Assembly: GCA_021325355.1 (NCBI GenBank)
Contig: JAJPHI010000020.1
Location: 186,001 to 250,000 of the forward strand
Direction: 5' to 3'
Source: Pseudomonadota bacterium
Lineage (GTDB): Bacteria > Desulfobacterota > Binatia > Binatales > Binataceae
DNA: 64,000 nt
Under the pieces are notes generated by a model. It was not told the DNA's origin, searched no databases, and saw only the letters and a list, made by a program, of their open reading frames with translations. Numbering within the stretch: position 1 is the stretch's first letter; the number at the start of each line of letters is the position of its first letter. Shown in pieces: positions 29,598-40,270 of the stretch. The position numbers and the translations under genes were made by a program.

Positions 29598-31496
29598 TCA
29601 GTCGGCGAGGGGATCTACGCTGTTGTCCTGGTTCGCGTCAGGATTGCGGGCCGGCGCGCCGCCCTGCGGCGGATTCAATTCGAAGAACTTCTGCAGGACC
29701 GCCTTCACCACCGGCGCCGCGGTACTGCCGCCGTGGCCGGCGTGCTCGATAATGCAGGCGATGGCGATTTGCGGATGGTCAAGCGGGGCAAAGGCCATGA
29801 ACCATCCATGGTCGCGGTAGCGCTCCGGGAGCTGATCCTCCTTGGTGCGCTGGCCCTGCGCCTCCTTTACCACCTGCGCGGTGCCGGTCTTCCCCGCGAC
29901 CACCACGTTATCCATTCTGGCTGCATGCGCCGTGCCGTCGGCCTGATTGACCACCCCGGCCATCCCGTCGCGCACCACGGCGATCACATCGGGATCGATC
30001 TGCACCTGGTTTTCGACAATCGGCGGAAACACCTTGACCGGAGTCCCGTCGATATCATCAACCTCTTTGACGAACTGCGGCTGAAAAAGCGTGCCGCCGT
30101 TGGCGACTTCGGCGGCGAAGTCGGCCAGTTGCAGCGGCGTCACCGCGACGTAGCCCTGGCCGATCGAGGCCGAGAGGGTCTCGGCCGGATACCAGCGTTC
30201 GCCGAAACGCTGCATCTTCCAGGCACTCGACGGAACCACCCCGGAACGTTCGTTGTCGAGCGCAATCCCGCTCTTCCGGCCGAAGCCGAAAGCATGCGCC
30301 CACGCCGCCAGGCGATCGATCCCGAGATGCTGGCCGACGTTGTAAAAGAACACGTCGCAGGATTCGACAATCGCCCGATGGAGCGAGATGGCGCCGTGAC
30401 CCTGCTTGCGCCAGCAGCGATATTCGCGCCCGCCGAAGTAGATACCGCCGGCGCAGGTGTAAGTGGTTGAGGGCGTCAGCGTGCGATCCTCGAGACCCGC
30501 AATCGAATCGACAATTTTGAAGGTTGAGCCCGGCGGGTACACGCCCTGAATTGCCCGGTTCGCCAGCGGATGGGCCGGATCCATCGTCAGCGCGCGCCAC
30601 ATCGCCGGCGTGATGCCACCGGTGAACTGATTGGGGTCAAACGCCGGATGACTGACCATCGCGAGGATATAGCCGGTGTTGGGATCGATCGCGACCAGCG
30701 CACCGGCACGATCTCCGATCGCGTCTTCGGCCACCTTCTGCAGGTCGAGATCGATCGTCATGATAACGCTGTTGCCGGGACGCTCCGGGATTTCCCGCAA
30801 CAGCCTGAGACGCCGCCCCACCGAATCGACCTCGACCTCCTGGCCGCCGGGCGTCCCCCGCAGCATCGCTTCCCAAGCGCGCTCGAGACCAAACTTGCCA
30901 ATCTCGTCGCCCATCGCGTAGTTCGGAAAGCGATTAAGGTCGCGGACCGTCACCTCGCCGACATAGCCCAACAGATGGGCCGCGAGCGAACCGTAAATAT
31001 AGTGCCGGCGGGGATTGACCTGCAGACTCACGCCCGGCAGGTCGAGCTGATTGGTCTCCAGCGCCACCACCTGGGGCCACGTCAGATGCTCGTCGACGAT
31101 CACCGGATCAAACTCCGGGCGGCCTTCGTCCTCGGCGCGTTCGAGCTTTTGTTCGATCTGCGCGTTATCGCCCAGAAGCTTCTGCAGGCGCGCCGTGGTC
31201 TCGTCGAGATTCGAGGCATCCTCCGGCACCATCACCGCATCGAAGGAGGGCTGCGTATCGACCAGCGGGCGATGGCGCACGTCGAATACGAGGCCGCGCA
31301 TCGCCGGCTGCCGCTGCAGACGGATACGATTGCGATCGGCCAGTTCGGCCAACGCGTGGTGACGGATGATCTGCAGATAGTAGAGCCGGGTGGCGGCGCC
31401 GCCCAGCACGACCAGGAACAGGATCGTGAGCGCGGTCACGCGCGGTTCGATACGCGGAATCGCCCGGGTTTTTTCGCGACGCCTGAATCTGGCCAC
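29598..31496 (-). CDS. mrdA: Penicillin-binding protein 2
   Basis: Class-B transpeptidase that crosslinks lateral-wall peptidoglycan, 632 aa. It has an N-terminal membrane anchor (about 20-40, ALTILFLVVLGGAATRLYYL), a pedestal domain including VFDVRHRPLVDTQ, and a transpeptidase domain with active-site Ser in PGSTFKIV (SxxK), SCD in IVESCDVFFYN (SxN position) and the KTG motif in GKTGTAQ. PBP2-type sequence is seen in RYCWRKQG and the GYGFG-like region. It partners RodA and is controlled by MreC. Confidence 0.96.
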   Translation of the reverse strand: MARFRRREKTRAIPRIEPRVTALTILFLVVLGGAATRLYYLQIIRHHALAELADRNRIRLQRQPAMRGLVFDVRHRPLVDTQPSFDAVMVPEDASNLDETTARLQKLLGDNAQIEQKLERAEDEGRPEFDPVIVDEHLTWPQVVALETNQLDLPGVSLQVNPRRHYIYGSLAAHLLGYVGEVTVRDLNRFPNYAMGDEIGKFGLERAWEAMLRGTPGGQEVEVDSVGRRLRLLREIPERPGNSVIMTIDLDLQKVAEDAIGDRAGALVAIDPNTGYILAMVSHPAFDPNQFTGGITPAMWRALTMDPAHPLANRAIQGVYPPGSTFKIVDSIAGLEDRTLTPSTTYTCAGGIYFGGREYRCWRKQGHGAISLHRAIVESCDVFFYNVGQHLGIDRLAAWAHAFGFGRKSGIALDNERSGVVPSSAWKMQRFGERWYPAETLSASIGQGYVAVTPLQLADFAAEVANGGTLFQPQFVKEVDDIDGTPVKVFPPIVENQVQIDPDVIAVVRDGMAGVVNQADGTAHAARMDNVVVAGKTGTAQVVKEAQGQRTKEDQLPERYRDHGWFMAFAPLDHPQIAIACIIEHAGHGGSTAAPVVKAVLQKFFELNPPQGGAPARNPDANQDNSVDPLAD

Positions 31497-31523
31497 GGTG
31501 CCTGATCTACCGCAATAAGGCTA

Positions 31524-32030
31524 TTACCAGGTCGTGCGGGGCCGCAATCCCACGAAGCGCGCGCTGCGCTGCAGGACGCGAAACAGCGGTGGCGCGCAGA
31601 GCGCGGTGACCGCCGCCTGCAGCGTGGCGAGGGGCAACACCGGCGCCAGCCGCGGCCGATTCCCGACCAGCGCCGAGCTCAGCCCGAAGTTCAACAGGTC
31701 GGCCGCCAGCACGCCGCCGAACACGGCGATCATCGCCGCGGTCATGCTGCGGCCGTCGATTCGCTGGGCAAACCAGCGGACGCCGATAAAAATCAACGTG
31801 TAGATTAAGGCATTGAGGCCAAGCTGCGTCCCCGAAAGCGCGTCGGCGGCATAGCCAATCACGAACGCCATCACGACCGCCATCACCCCCTCATGATGCC
31901 GCGCGAGCTCGACCACCAGGATGACGGTGAGGCTCGGCATCAGCTCGGCAAAAGGCAGCAGCCGCGTCATCGTGGTCTGGATCGCCAGCGCGATCAACCC
32001 GGCAATCGCAAAAAGCGCGGCCAAGCGCAC
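31524..32030 (-). CDS. mreD: Rod-shape-determining protein MreD
   Basis: Integral membrane elongasome component, 168 aa, with about five helices (LFAIAGLIALAIQTTM, MAVVMAFVIGYAADAL and others). The GYAADALSGTQLGLNALIY segment is typical of MreD. The sequence is fast-evolving, so identification rests on size, topology and position: 6 nt after mreC and 27 nt before mrdA. Confidence 0.9.
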   Translation of the reverse strand: MRLAALFAIAGLIALAIQTTMTRLLPFAELMPSLTVILVVELARHHEGVMAVVMAFVIGYAADALSGTQLGLNALIYTLIFIGVRWFAQRIDGRSMTAAMIAVFGGVLAADLLNFGLSSALVGNRPRLAPVLPLATLQAAVTALCAPPLFRVLQRSARFVGLRPRTTW

Positions 32031-32036
32031 GACCCC

Positions 32037-32888
32037 TTAATTCGACCCTTCGGCAGCCTGCAGCTCCGGTGGTTTCTCGGTCAGAACCAGCAGTTGTTCG
32101 AGTCGCCGGAAGTCCACCGCCGGACGCACCTCGACGTTGAGAAAGAGCCCCGGTCCGTCGCGCGAGACCTGCTCGACTTCGCCGACCAGCAGCCCGTGCG
32201 GATAGATTCCATCCATGCCCGAGGTGACGATGGTATCGCCCGGTTTGATATCCTCTGAACGGTCCACGTATTTCATGGTGAGTCCGTCATCGATAACCCC
32301 GGCGATTATGCCGCGGGCGCGGCTGCGCTGGTCGAGTGCGTCGAGCGCGGAGTTGTGATCGTCGATCAGCAGGACGCGGGAGGCGTCGGGCGTCACCTCG
32401 ATTAGCTTCCCGACCACCCCTTCCATCGCCACCACCGCCATCCCGCGACGCAGACCGCTGCGCGAGCCCTGGCCGATAATCAAGGTGCGGGCGACGGCGG
32501 TGGCGTCGGTCCCGATCACATCGACCGCGGTGGCCTTCATCTCCAGCGCGTCACGCAGCTCGAGCAGATCGGCGAGGCGACGGTTCTCGGCTTCGAGCTC
32601 GAGCATTTTGGCGCGCTCGCTCTCGAGCGACGCGAGCTGGCGGCGCAGCTCGAGATTCTCCTCGCGCACCCGCACCAGGTCGGTATAGCCGTGCAGGACG
32701 CCGTTGAACGATTCCACCAGGCTCGAAGTAAGCCGTTGGCCGGGGGCGAGCGCCTCCAGCAGGGCGTGAGCCGGCACCCCCGCTCGCGCGTCGGGCTTCA
32801 CCCCGGCCGAGAGCAGATGCAGGGCCAGCAGCAGGAGCCCGCTGGTTGTCAGTAAAACCCGATTACGCCAAAGGAAGGTGCTTCTCAC
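32037..32888 (-). CDS. mreC: Rod-shape-determining protein MreC
   Basis: Bitopic protein linking MreB to PBP2, 283 aa. A short cytoplasmic N terminus and membrane helix (about 12-28, LLTTSGLLLLALHLLSAG) precede a coiled coil (about 65-105, ENLELRRQLASLESE) and two beta-barrel domains with VIGTDATAV, GVVGKLIEV and GDTIVTSGMDGIYPHGLLVGEV, as in MreC. It is followed 6 nt later by mreD and preceded by mreB (71-nt gap). Confidence 0.95.
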   Translation of the reverse strand: MRSTFLWRNRVLLTTSGLLLLALHLLSAGVKPDARAGVPAHALLEALAPGQRLTSSLVESFNGVLHGYTDLVRVREENLELRRQLASLESERAKMLELEAENRRLADLLELRDALEMKATAVDVIGTDATAVARTLIIGQGSRSGLRRGMAVVAMEGVVGKLIEVTPDASRVLLIDDHNSALDALDQRSRARGIIAGVIDDGLTMKYVDRSEDIKPGDTIVTSGMDGIYPHGLLVGEVEQVSRDGPGLFLNVEVRPAVDFRRLEQLLVLTEKPPELQAAEGSN

Positions 32889-32959
32889 CGTCGCCGCTCC
32901 CCCGCCGGCGTCCTGTGCTTCTCAAGTTCCGCTCGCCCGGGTGCAGCCAATTATTGAGC

Positions 32960-33997
<1,038 letters not shown>

Positions 33998-34142
33998 TTA
34001 TGCCCCCTGCGTCAGCCTGGAGTGGCTAACGCCGCACCGCGCCCATCCCAGCGAGCCGCCAACACATCCTCGCGCTGCCGACTTCCTCAGCCGCGATCAA
34101 GCTAACAGAGGCGTCTTCCTTCAGGCAATAAGATCTACGTAA

Positions 34143-34172
34143 TTGCGCCCACAAAACCTGCTCATTTAAGAT
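34143..34172 (+). promoter_or_regulatory. Probable promoter of ppiD-like gene; possibly leaderless
   Basis: TTGCGC (34143-34148) and TAAGAT (34167-34172) are 18 nt apart, matching sigma-70 -35/-10 boxes. The ATG follows at 34179, so transcription would start at or next to the start codon. No Shine-Dalgarno is visible. Confidence 0.4.
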
Positions 34173-34178
34173 AGTCAC

Positions 34179-36122
34179 ATGCTTGATGTCTTTCGCCGCC
34201 ACGCCTATTCGCGCGGCACCCGCGCCATCCTGATCTTCCTCGGCGCCGTGCTCGCCCTCTTTATCGGCGGCACCAGCTATTTTGCCAACGCGAGGCCGGT
34301 CGCGACCGTCAACTGCCGGACCCTGCTCCATCTCTACACGCTCCCCGGATGCACTCAGATCACCTCGGAGGACGTCGACCGCGAGGCCGGCAATATCCGC
34401 CGCGCCGTCCTCAACAATCGCGGCGCCGACGCCGAACAATTGCTGCAAGGCGTTAATCTGCGCGAGATGGCGGTCGAGAGCCTGATCGAGCAGACGGTCA
34501 TCGCCAATGAAGCCCATCGCCTGGGCCTCAAGGTCAGCGATGATGATCTCGCCCAGGCGATCGAGTCTCAGACCGCCTTCCAGACCGACGGCCACTTCGA
34601 TGAAGCGCGTTACGAAGCAGTGCTGCGCGACAACATGCTGCAACCGTCAACCTTCGAGAGCGAAACGCGCGCCAAGATTCTGGCCGATACGCTGCGCACG
34701 ATGGTTACCGGCGCCGTCGCCGTCAGCAACAACGAGCTGCGCACCGATTTCAATCAGCTCGGCGAGAAGCTCTCCCTCGCCTATATCGAGTTCCCCTTCA
34801 AGAACTTCATTGGCGCGCGCCCGACCGACCAGGAAATCGCCGCCTATTACCGCGACCACCAGGACGATTTCCGCGTGCCGGACATGGTCAAAGCCGAGTT
34901 CATCCGCTATGACCCCGCCGTCCTCGCACCCAAACAGCCGCCCTCCGAGGAGGACATTACCCAGTTCTACGAACAGAACCTGAAGACCATGTTCACCCAT
35001 CCCGAGCAGCTTCACGTCCGCCATATCCTGATCGCGCTGCCGCCCAATCCGAGTCCCGAACAGGACGCCAAGGCCAAACAACAGGCCGAGAATCTGCTGG
35101 CGAAAGTTAAAAGCGGTGCATCGTTCAGCGACCTCGCGAAAACCTACTCCGACGACCCCGGCGCCAAGACCAACGGCGGCGACCTCGGGATGGTAACGCG
35201 CGGCGAGCTCGTGCCGGCCTTCGAGGAGGTCGCCTTCAAGCTCAAGCCCGGCCAGGCGGCGATCGCGAAAACGCAGTTCGGCTACCACGTCATCCAGGTG
35301 GTTGGCTTCCAGGGCGCCAAGGTTGACAGTATCGAGGAGGCGCGCCCCCGCATAATCTCGGCGCTGCAGTTGAAAGCCGGTCAGGATGCTGCCCGCGCGA
35401 TGGTCGATGAGGATACCGCCGCCGCCGACATCGGCCGCTCGCTCGACGAGATCGCCAAAAAACGCGGCCTGGTCAAAGTGGCAACGCCCTTCTTCGCCGC
35501 AACCGATACGGTCAAAGGTGCCGAAGACAATCCCAATTTCGCCAAGGACGCCTTCGCGATGAAGACCGGCGACGTCCGCAGCCTCACTGACGGTCAGACA
35601 CCCTATCTGCTCAAGGTGGTCGGGCGCGAACCCGCTCATCTACGATCGCTCGCCGAGGTCAGCGATCAGATTGCCGGCATCATCGAGCGCACCCGGGCCG
35701 AGGCTGCAGCCAACAAGGCGGCGACTGCGCTCCTCAAACAGATCAACTCGCCGCAGAGTTTCGACACAGTCGCCCAGTCCCATCATCTCGACGTCAAAAC
35801 GACCGGCGATTTCGTCCGCGCCGAGGGCGAAATCCCCGGCATCGGCTCGTCGCCACAACTCGCGCAGGCGGCGGGCGCCGTCACCGCGGTTCCCGGCGTT
35901 CTGCCGCAGGTGGTCCAGAACGACGGCAACTCCTACATCATCAAGGTTCTGTCGCGGACGCCGCCGAGCGACAGCGAGTGGCAGGCCGCTCAGGCTCAGT
36001 TCACCGCCCGCGTCCTGCAGAGTCGCCAGGAGCAGGCCTGGAGCCAGTTCGTCAATCAACTGAAGCAGCGCGCGCTCATCACGGTCAATCCGGACATGAT
36101 CGGCGCGCCCTCGACGGCCTAA
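34179..36122 (+). CDS. ppiD: PpiD-like peptidylprolyl isomerase/chaperone
   Basis: Inner-membrane-anchored periplasmic foldase, 647 aa. An N-terminal cytoplasmic tail and one membrane helix (about 14-34, AILIFLGAVLALFIGG) anchor it. A SurA-like N-terminal chaperone domain follows, then one parvulin domain (about 278-375) with HVRHILIALPP, YSDDPGAKTNGGDLG and FGYHVIQV, and a PpiD C-terminal helical region. Domain order and length match PpiD (about 620 aa). A Cys pair (NCRTLL and PGCTQI) lies just after the membrane helix. It is followed 20 nt later by an esterase on the same strand. Confidence 0.9.
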   Translation: MLDVFRRHAYSRGTRAILIFLGAVLALFIGGTSYFANARPVATVNCRTLLHLYTLPGCTQITSEDVDREAGNIRRAVLNNRGADAEQLLQGVNLREMAVESLIEQTVIANEAHRLGLKVSDDDLAQAIESQTAFQTDGHFDEARYEAVLRDNMLQPSTFESETRAKILADTLRTMVTGAVAVSNNELRTDFNQLGEKLSLAYIEFPFKNFIGARPTDQEIAAYYRDHQDDFRVPDMVKAEFIRYDPAVLAPKQPPSEEDITQFYEQNLKTMFTHPEQLHVRHILIALPPNPSPEQDAKAKQQAENLLAKVKSGASFSDLAKTYSDDPGAKTNGGDLGMVTRGELVPAFEEVAFKLKPGQAAIAKTQFGYHVIQVVGFQGAKVDSIEEARPRIISALQLKAGQDAARAMVDEDTAAADIGRSLDEIAKKRGLVKVATPFFAATDTVKGAEDNPNFAKDAFAMKTGDVRSLTDGQTPYLLKVVGREPAHLRSLAEVSDQIAGIIERTRAEAAANKAATALLKQINSPQSFDTVAQSHHLDVKTTGDFVRAEGEIPGIGSSPQLAQAAGAVTAVPGVLPQVVQNDGNSYIIKVLSRTPPSDSEWQAAQAQFTARVLQSRQEQAWSQFVNQLKQRALITVNPDMIGAPSTA

Positions 36123-36142
36123 GTCGCGATGGCGCACGGGTG

Positions 36143-37003
36143 ATGGCGGCCGAAGTCCCCCACGCGGGAGCGTTAACCTGCGACCGCAACCCCGCGGCGC
36201 CGGCCGCCGACCCTGATATCAGCGAGTTTCTGTTCCCCGGCCGCGGCCTCAGCGCCCTGCTGATCCACGGCCTGACCGGTACTCCCTACGAGATGCGTTA
36301 CCTGGGCGAACGCCTCGCCGAAGCCGGCATCCGCGCCTATGGGATCCGCGTCGCGGGACATTGCGGCGCGCCCGAAGAGCTCGGCGCGACCGCTGCCACC
36401 GACTGGTATGCCAGCGCCGTCGCGGGCTTCGAACGTCTGCAAAGCTACGGCGACCCGATCATCGTGATCGGCCTCTCGATGGGCGCGCTGCTGGCGACGC
36501 GTCTCGCCCTCGAACGCCGCGAGGAGGTCGCCGCGCTGGTGATGCTCGCGCCCGCCTTCCTTCTCACGCGCAAGGTCGAAGCCATGATTCGGCTGGTCAG
36601 ACCTTTCGCGCGCTTTGCCCGCAGCATCTACGTGCACAAGGACGCGCCGTCGGATGTCGCCAGTGAAGACGCGCGCCGGGTCCATCCCGGCATCCGCCTG
36701 ATGCCCATAAGCGCGGTCCTGAATCTCAACGCCCTGAGCGCAACGCTGCGGTCGCGGCTCCCCGAAATCCGGCAACCGGTGCTGCTCATCCACGGCCGTC
36801 TCGACCATACCTGCCCGTTCGACGCCAATGTCACGCTCCTGATGAAGCGGCTGGTCAACGCGCACACGCGCTTGGTCGCGCTCGACCGGAGTTTTCACGT
36901 CATCACCGTCGACAGCGAAAAGGCTCGCGTTGCCGACGAGGTCATCCGCTTCGCCGCTGAGCTTCCGACCCTTAACGCTCGCGCCGCGCTCACGACCGGC
37001 TGA
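36143..37003 (+). CDS. Carboxylesterase/alpha-beta hydrolase
   Basis: The 286-residue alpha/beta-hydrolase is of the Est30/monoacylglycerol-lipase type. The oxyanion region is LLIHGLTGTPYEMRYL, the nucleophile Ser is in GLSMGALLA, the Asp in HGRLDHTCP and the His in FHVITVD. The ATG at 36143 (or GTG 36140) lies 20 nt after the ppiD stop. The longer open frame starting at 35978 lies over ppiD and is not credible. It probably hydrolyses short to medium acyl esters. Confidence 0.85.
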   Translation: MAAEVPHAGALTCDRNPAAPAADPDISEFLFPGRGLSALLIHGLTGTPYEMRYLGERLAEAGIRAYGIRVAGHCGAPEELGATAATDWYASAVAGFERLQSYGDPIIVIGLSMGALLATRLALERREEVAALVMLAPAFLLTRKVEAMIRLVRPFARFARSIYVHKDAPSDVASEDARRVHPGIRLMPISAVLNLNALSATLRSRLPEIRQPVLLIHGRLDHTCPFDANVTLLMKRLVNAHTRLVALDRSFHVITVDSEKARVADEVIRFAAELPTLNARAALTTG

Positions 37004-37060
37004 TCGCCGCGCGCTTGCCCGCTCTGCGACCATTGACATCGTGGCCGCGACTGGTTCATC

Positions 37061-37097
37061 TTGGCGAAAGCTCAACTCTAGCAATAATTAACGAGGG
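37061..37097 (+). promoter_or_regulatory. Possible promoter and RBS of P450 gene
   Basis: TTGGCG (37061-37066) and TAATTA (37085-37090) lie 18 nt apart. GAGGG (37093-37097) is 8 nt before the ATG at 37106. The -10 overlaps closely with the ribosome-binding site, so the promoter is only tentative. Confidence 0.3.
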
Positions 37098-37105
37098 CAA
37101 TCGTC

Positions 37106-38281
37106 ATGACGTACGATCCGCTCGATCCGGCGACCCAGGCCAATCCGTTTCCCGCCTATGCGGCCCTGCGGCGCGAAGCTCCAGTGGCCTGGCTGCCCGC
37201 AATCCAGGCCTGGGCTATCAGTCGTTACGCGGATGTGGATTGGGCGATCCGCAATCCGCAGGTCTTCTCTTCGGCCGAATGGATCACCCAGTCGCTGGGC
37301 GACCTCAAGCCAGTGGCGGAAGTGCCGTGGATGATAGAAATGGACCCGCCGGCGCATAGCCGCGTGCGCAAGCTGGTGAGCAAGGCCTTCACGCCCCGGA
37401 TGGTGGCGCAGCTCGAGCCGCGCGTCCGCACGCTCGCCAGGGAGCTGCTGAGCGAAATCCGCGGCCACGGCGAGGTCGATTTCGTACGCGCCTTCTCCGG
37501 CGTCTATCCGGTGATCGTGATTGCCGAGATGCTCGGGGTTGAGCCTGAACGGCGCGCCGACTTTCGGCGATGGTCGGACAATATCGTCGCCGCCACCAAT
37601 CGGCCGAGCGACGAAGCGCAGCGCGCGGCGATTCGCGCGAGCAACACGGCGATGCTCGACTATCTCGACGCCGCCATCGCCGACCGCCGCCGCCATCCGC
37701 GCGAAGATCTGCTGACGGCGCTGGTGCGTGCCGAAGAAGAGGCGCAAACGCTCAGCGCCCGCGAAGTGCTCGCGATGGCGGTCCTTATCCTGGTTGCGGG
37801 CAACGAGACCACCATGAACCTGATGGGCAATACCCTCGTCAACCTGCACCCCCGCCCTGAGCTGACCGCCCGCGTGCGCCGCGACCCGCGGCTGATTCCG
37901 CAGTTGCTCGAAGAGGTCCTGCGCTACGATTCCCCCGTCCAGATCGTTTTCCGCCGCACCACGCAGCCGGTCGAGATGGCCGGTGCTGCGATGCCGGCCG
38001 ACGCCGCCGTGCTGGTGCTGCTGGGTTCCGCCAATCGCGATCCGGAGAAATTCCCCGACGCTGACCGCTTCGATCCGACGCGCGATGCCAGCGAGCATCT
38101 CGCCTTCGGTTTCGGCACGCACTATTGCCTCGGCGCGCAGCTCGCCCGGCTCGAAGCGCGGATTGCGTTCGAGGAAATCTTCGCGATGGCGCCCTCCTTC
38201 ACCGTTGATCCGTCCCGCAGCGAACGCGTCGGCTCCATTCTGCTGCGCGGCGTGAGAAACCTGCCGTTCAGTTTCGATTGA
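37106..38281 (+). CDS. Cytochrome P450
   Basis: Haem monooxygenase, 391 aa, soluble bacterial class. Haem loop FGFGTHYCLGAQLAR (Cys ligand about 345), I-helix oxygen-binding LVAGNETT and K-helix E-x-x-R in EEVLRYDSP are all present, with MDPPAHSRVRKLVSKAF in the N-terminal half. It needs ferredoxin and reductase partners, which are not seen here. The substrate is unknown; neighbouring esterases, an LLM oxidoreductase and acyl-CoA enzymes suggest catabolism of a hydrophobic compound. Confidence 0.95.
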   Translation: MTYDPLDPATQANPFPAYAALRREAPVAWLPAIQAWAISRYADVDWAIRNPQVFSSAEWITQSLGDLKPVAEVPWMIEMDPPAHSRVRKLVSKAFTPRMVAQLEPRVRTLARELLSEIRGHGEVDFVRAFSGVYPVIVIAEMLGVEPERRADFRRWSDNIVAATNRPSDEAQRAAIRASNTAMLDYLDAAIADRRRHPREDLLTALVRAEEEAQTLSAREVLAMAVLILVAGNETTMNLMGNTLVNLHPRPELTARVRRDPRLIPQLLEEVLRYDSPVQIVFRRTTQPVEMAGAAMPADAAVLVLLGSANRDPEKFPDADRFDPTRDASEHLAFGFGTHYCLGAQLARLEARIAFEEIFAMAPSFTVDPSRSERVGSILLRGVRNLPFSFD

Positions 38282-38313
38282 CGCCGACAGACGCGATCGA
38301 CCATTAATACGCC

Positions 38314-39185
38314 ATGAAGGTCGGCATCCTGTTCACCGTCAACGAGTTCACCGTCGATCCGGCGCGGCTCGCCGCGAAAATGGAAGCGCTCGGCTTTGAG
38401 TCATTGTGGATCCCCGAGCACGCGATAATCCCGGTCAACACCACCACGCCGCTGCCCGAGTCGCCGCCCGGCCAGGGTCAGATTCCCGAGGTCTATTCGC
38501 ATATCTCCGACCCGTTCGTCGCGATGGCGATGGCGGCCGCTGTCACCACGCGCCTGAAACTCGCCACCGGCGTGATGCTGGTGCCGGAACGCAACCCGCT
38601 GGTCGCCGCCAAGGAAATCGCGACGCTCGATCATTTTTCCGCCGGACGCGTGATGCTCGGAATCGGCGCCGGCTGGCTCCGCGAAGAATCCGAAGTGCTC
38701 GGCGTCGATTTTCCCCATCGCTGGTCGCAGACCCGCGAATATATCGCCGCGATGCGCGAGTTGTGGACTAAACCGGAACCGTCCTTCCACGGCAAATACG
38801 TGAGCTTTCCCCCCGTGCGCATGTATCCGAAACCGGCCCAGGCGGGCGGTCCGCCAATCCTTATCGGCAGCAAGGACAAAAACGCCCTCCGCTGGTCGCG
38901 CGATGGGGCGACGGCTGGTGCCCGATCTTCCTGCCGCCTCCGGTGCTCCACGAAAACCTCCTCCGCCTGCGCCAGGAATGCGATCAGGCCGGCACCGATT
39001 ACAACCGCCTCGACATCACCATCTTCAAGCGCGAGCTGCGCGGCGATCGCGCCGCCGTGCAGCGCGGCCTCCACGAATACGAGGCCGCCGGCGCCCATCG
39101 CTTCGTCATCATGCAGATCGGTTCGCGCATGACTGCCGATAGCTATGCGGCGGAACTCGAACGCCTCGCCGCGCTGTACGTTTGA
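38314..39185 (+). pseudogene. LLM class F420-dependent oxidoreductase, frameshifted
   Basis: A TIGR03619-like, luciferase-fold flavin/F420 oxidoreductase. Frame one (from ATG 38314) gives KVGILFTVNEF, SLWIPEH and GRVMLGIGAGWLREE, up to NALRW. It then loses similarity at about 38902. The other frame continues the family sequence from WGDGWCPIFLPPPV and ends LERLAALYV at 39185. Joining them at about 38896-38904 gives about 290 residues, the family size; one base appears deleted (or two added). It may be a genuine null mutation or an assembly/base-call error. Intact, it would reduce or oxidise a substrate with F420H2 or FMN. Confidence 0.85.
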
Positions 39186-39303
39186 CCAGCGCGGAGCGTT
39201 TTCGTATGCCGAGCGCGATGCCCGTTCGCCATCCACACGGAACGCGTCGTACTGAACGCGCCATGCTGTTCGATAGACCCGGATGCCCGCTTGCGAGGTC
39301 CAA

Positions 39304-40236
39304 ATGCCGCTCGATCCGCAGATGAAAGCCCTTCTTGACGCGATGGCCAAGGCCAACGCGCCCGCTTTCCATACGCTGACCCCCGTCGAGGCTCGCCGCT
39401 CGATGGCGGGGCGCGCCGTCGCCGGAGATGCCGAGCCAATCGAGCGGGTCGAGGATCGCGCGATCCCCGGACCCGGCGGCCCTCTTCCGATCCGCATCTA
39501 CACGCCGTCGGGCGCCGGGCCTTTCGCCGCCCTGATCTATTTTCACGGCGGCGGATGGGTCCTCGGCGATATCGCGATGACCGATCTGCCGTGCCGGATG
39601 CTCGCCAATGCCAGCGGATGCGTCGTGGTCTCGGTCGAGTATCGGCTCGCGCCCGAACACAAGTTTCCGGCCGCGCCCGAAGATTGTTATGCGGCGACCC
39701 GCTGGGTGAGCGACAATGCCGCGGCGCTCAATCTCAACCCGCAGCGCATCGCCGTGGGCGGCACCAGCGCCGGCGCCACCCTCGCCACCGTGGTCGCCCT
39801 GATGGCGCGCGACCGCGGCGCGCCAGCGCTCGCCTATCAGTTGCTGATCTATCCGGCGACTACCGCCGATCTGACCAGCCCGTCACAGCAACAGTTTGCC
39901 GAAGATGGCTACATTTTGTCGCGCGCCGACATGGAATGGTTCTGGGGCCACTATCTGGCGAGCCCAACCGATCGCACCAACCCGTATGCCTGCCCGGCCC
40001 ACGCCCAGTCGCTGCGCGGCCTGCCGCCCGCGATGGTGATCACCGCCGAATACGATCCGCTGCGCGACGAGGGCGAAGCCTACGCCGCCCGACTCCGCGA
40101 CGAGGGCGTGCCCGTCACGGTTAAGCGCTATGCGGGCGTCACCCACGGCTTCTTCGGCATGCCCTCGGTGCTGGACGTGGCCAAGGCGGCAATCGCCGAA
40201 ACCGCAACGGCGCTCCGCGCGGCCCTGAACCGTTAG
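39304..40236 (+). CDS. Alpha/beta hydrolase, HSL (hormone-sensitive lipase) family
   Basis: Esterase of the bacterial HSL (family IV) type, 310 aa. HGG oxyanion motif is in YFHGGGWVLGD, nucleophile Ser in GGTSAGATLA (GTSAG rather than the usual GDSAG), Asp in TAEYDPLRDEGE and His in VTHGFFGMP. The ATG at 39304 has a GAGG about 7 nt upstream; ATG 39283 would add seven residues. It follows the frameshifted LLM gene by about 118 nt on the same strand. Confidence 0.9.
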   Translation: MPLDPQMKALLDAMAKANAPAFHTLTPVEARRSMAGRAVAGDAEPIERVEDRAIPGPGGPLPIRIYTPSGAGPFAALIYFHGGGWVLGDIAMTDLPCRMLANASGCVVVSVEYRLAPEHKFPAAPEDCYAATRWVSDNAAALNLNPQRIAVGGTSAGATLATVVALMARDRGAPALAYQLLIYPATTADLTSPSQQQFAEDGYILSRADMEWFWGHYLASPTDRTNPYACPAHAQSLRGLPPAMVITAEYDPLRDEGEAYAARLRDEGVPVTVKRYAGVTHGFFGMPSVLDVAKAAIAETATALRAALNR

Positions 40237-40270
40237 CGGGCGCGGCGCAGGGCTCCGCCACCGCCGCGCC

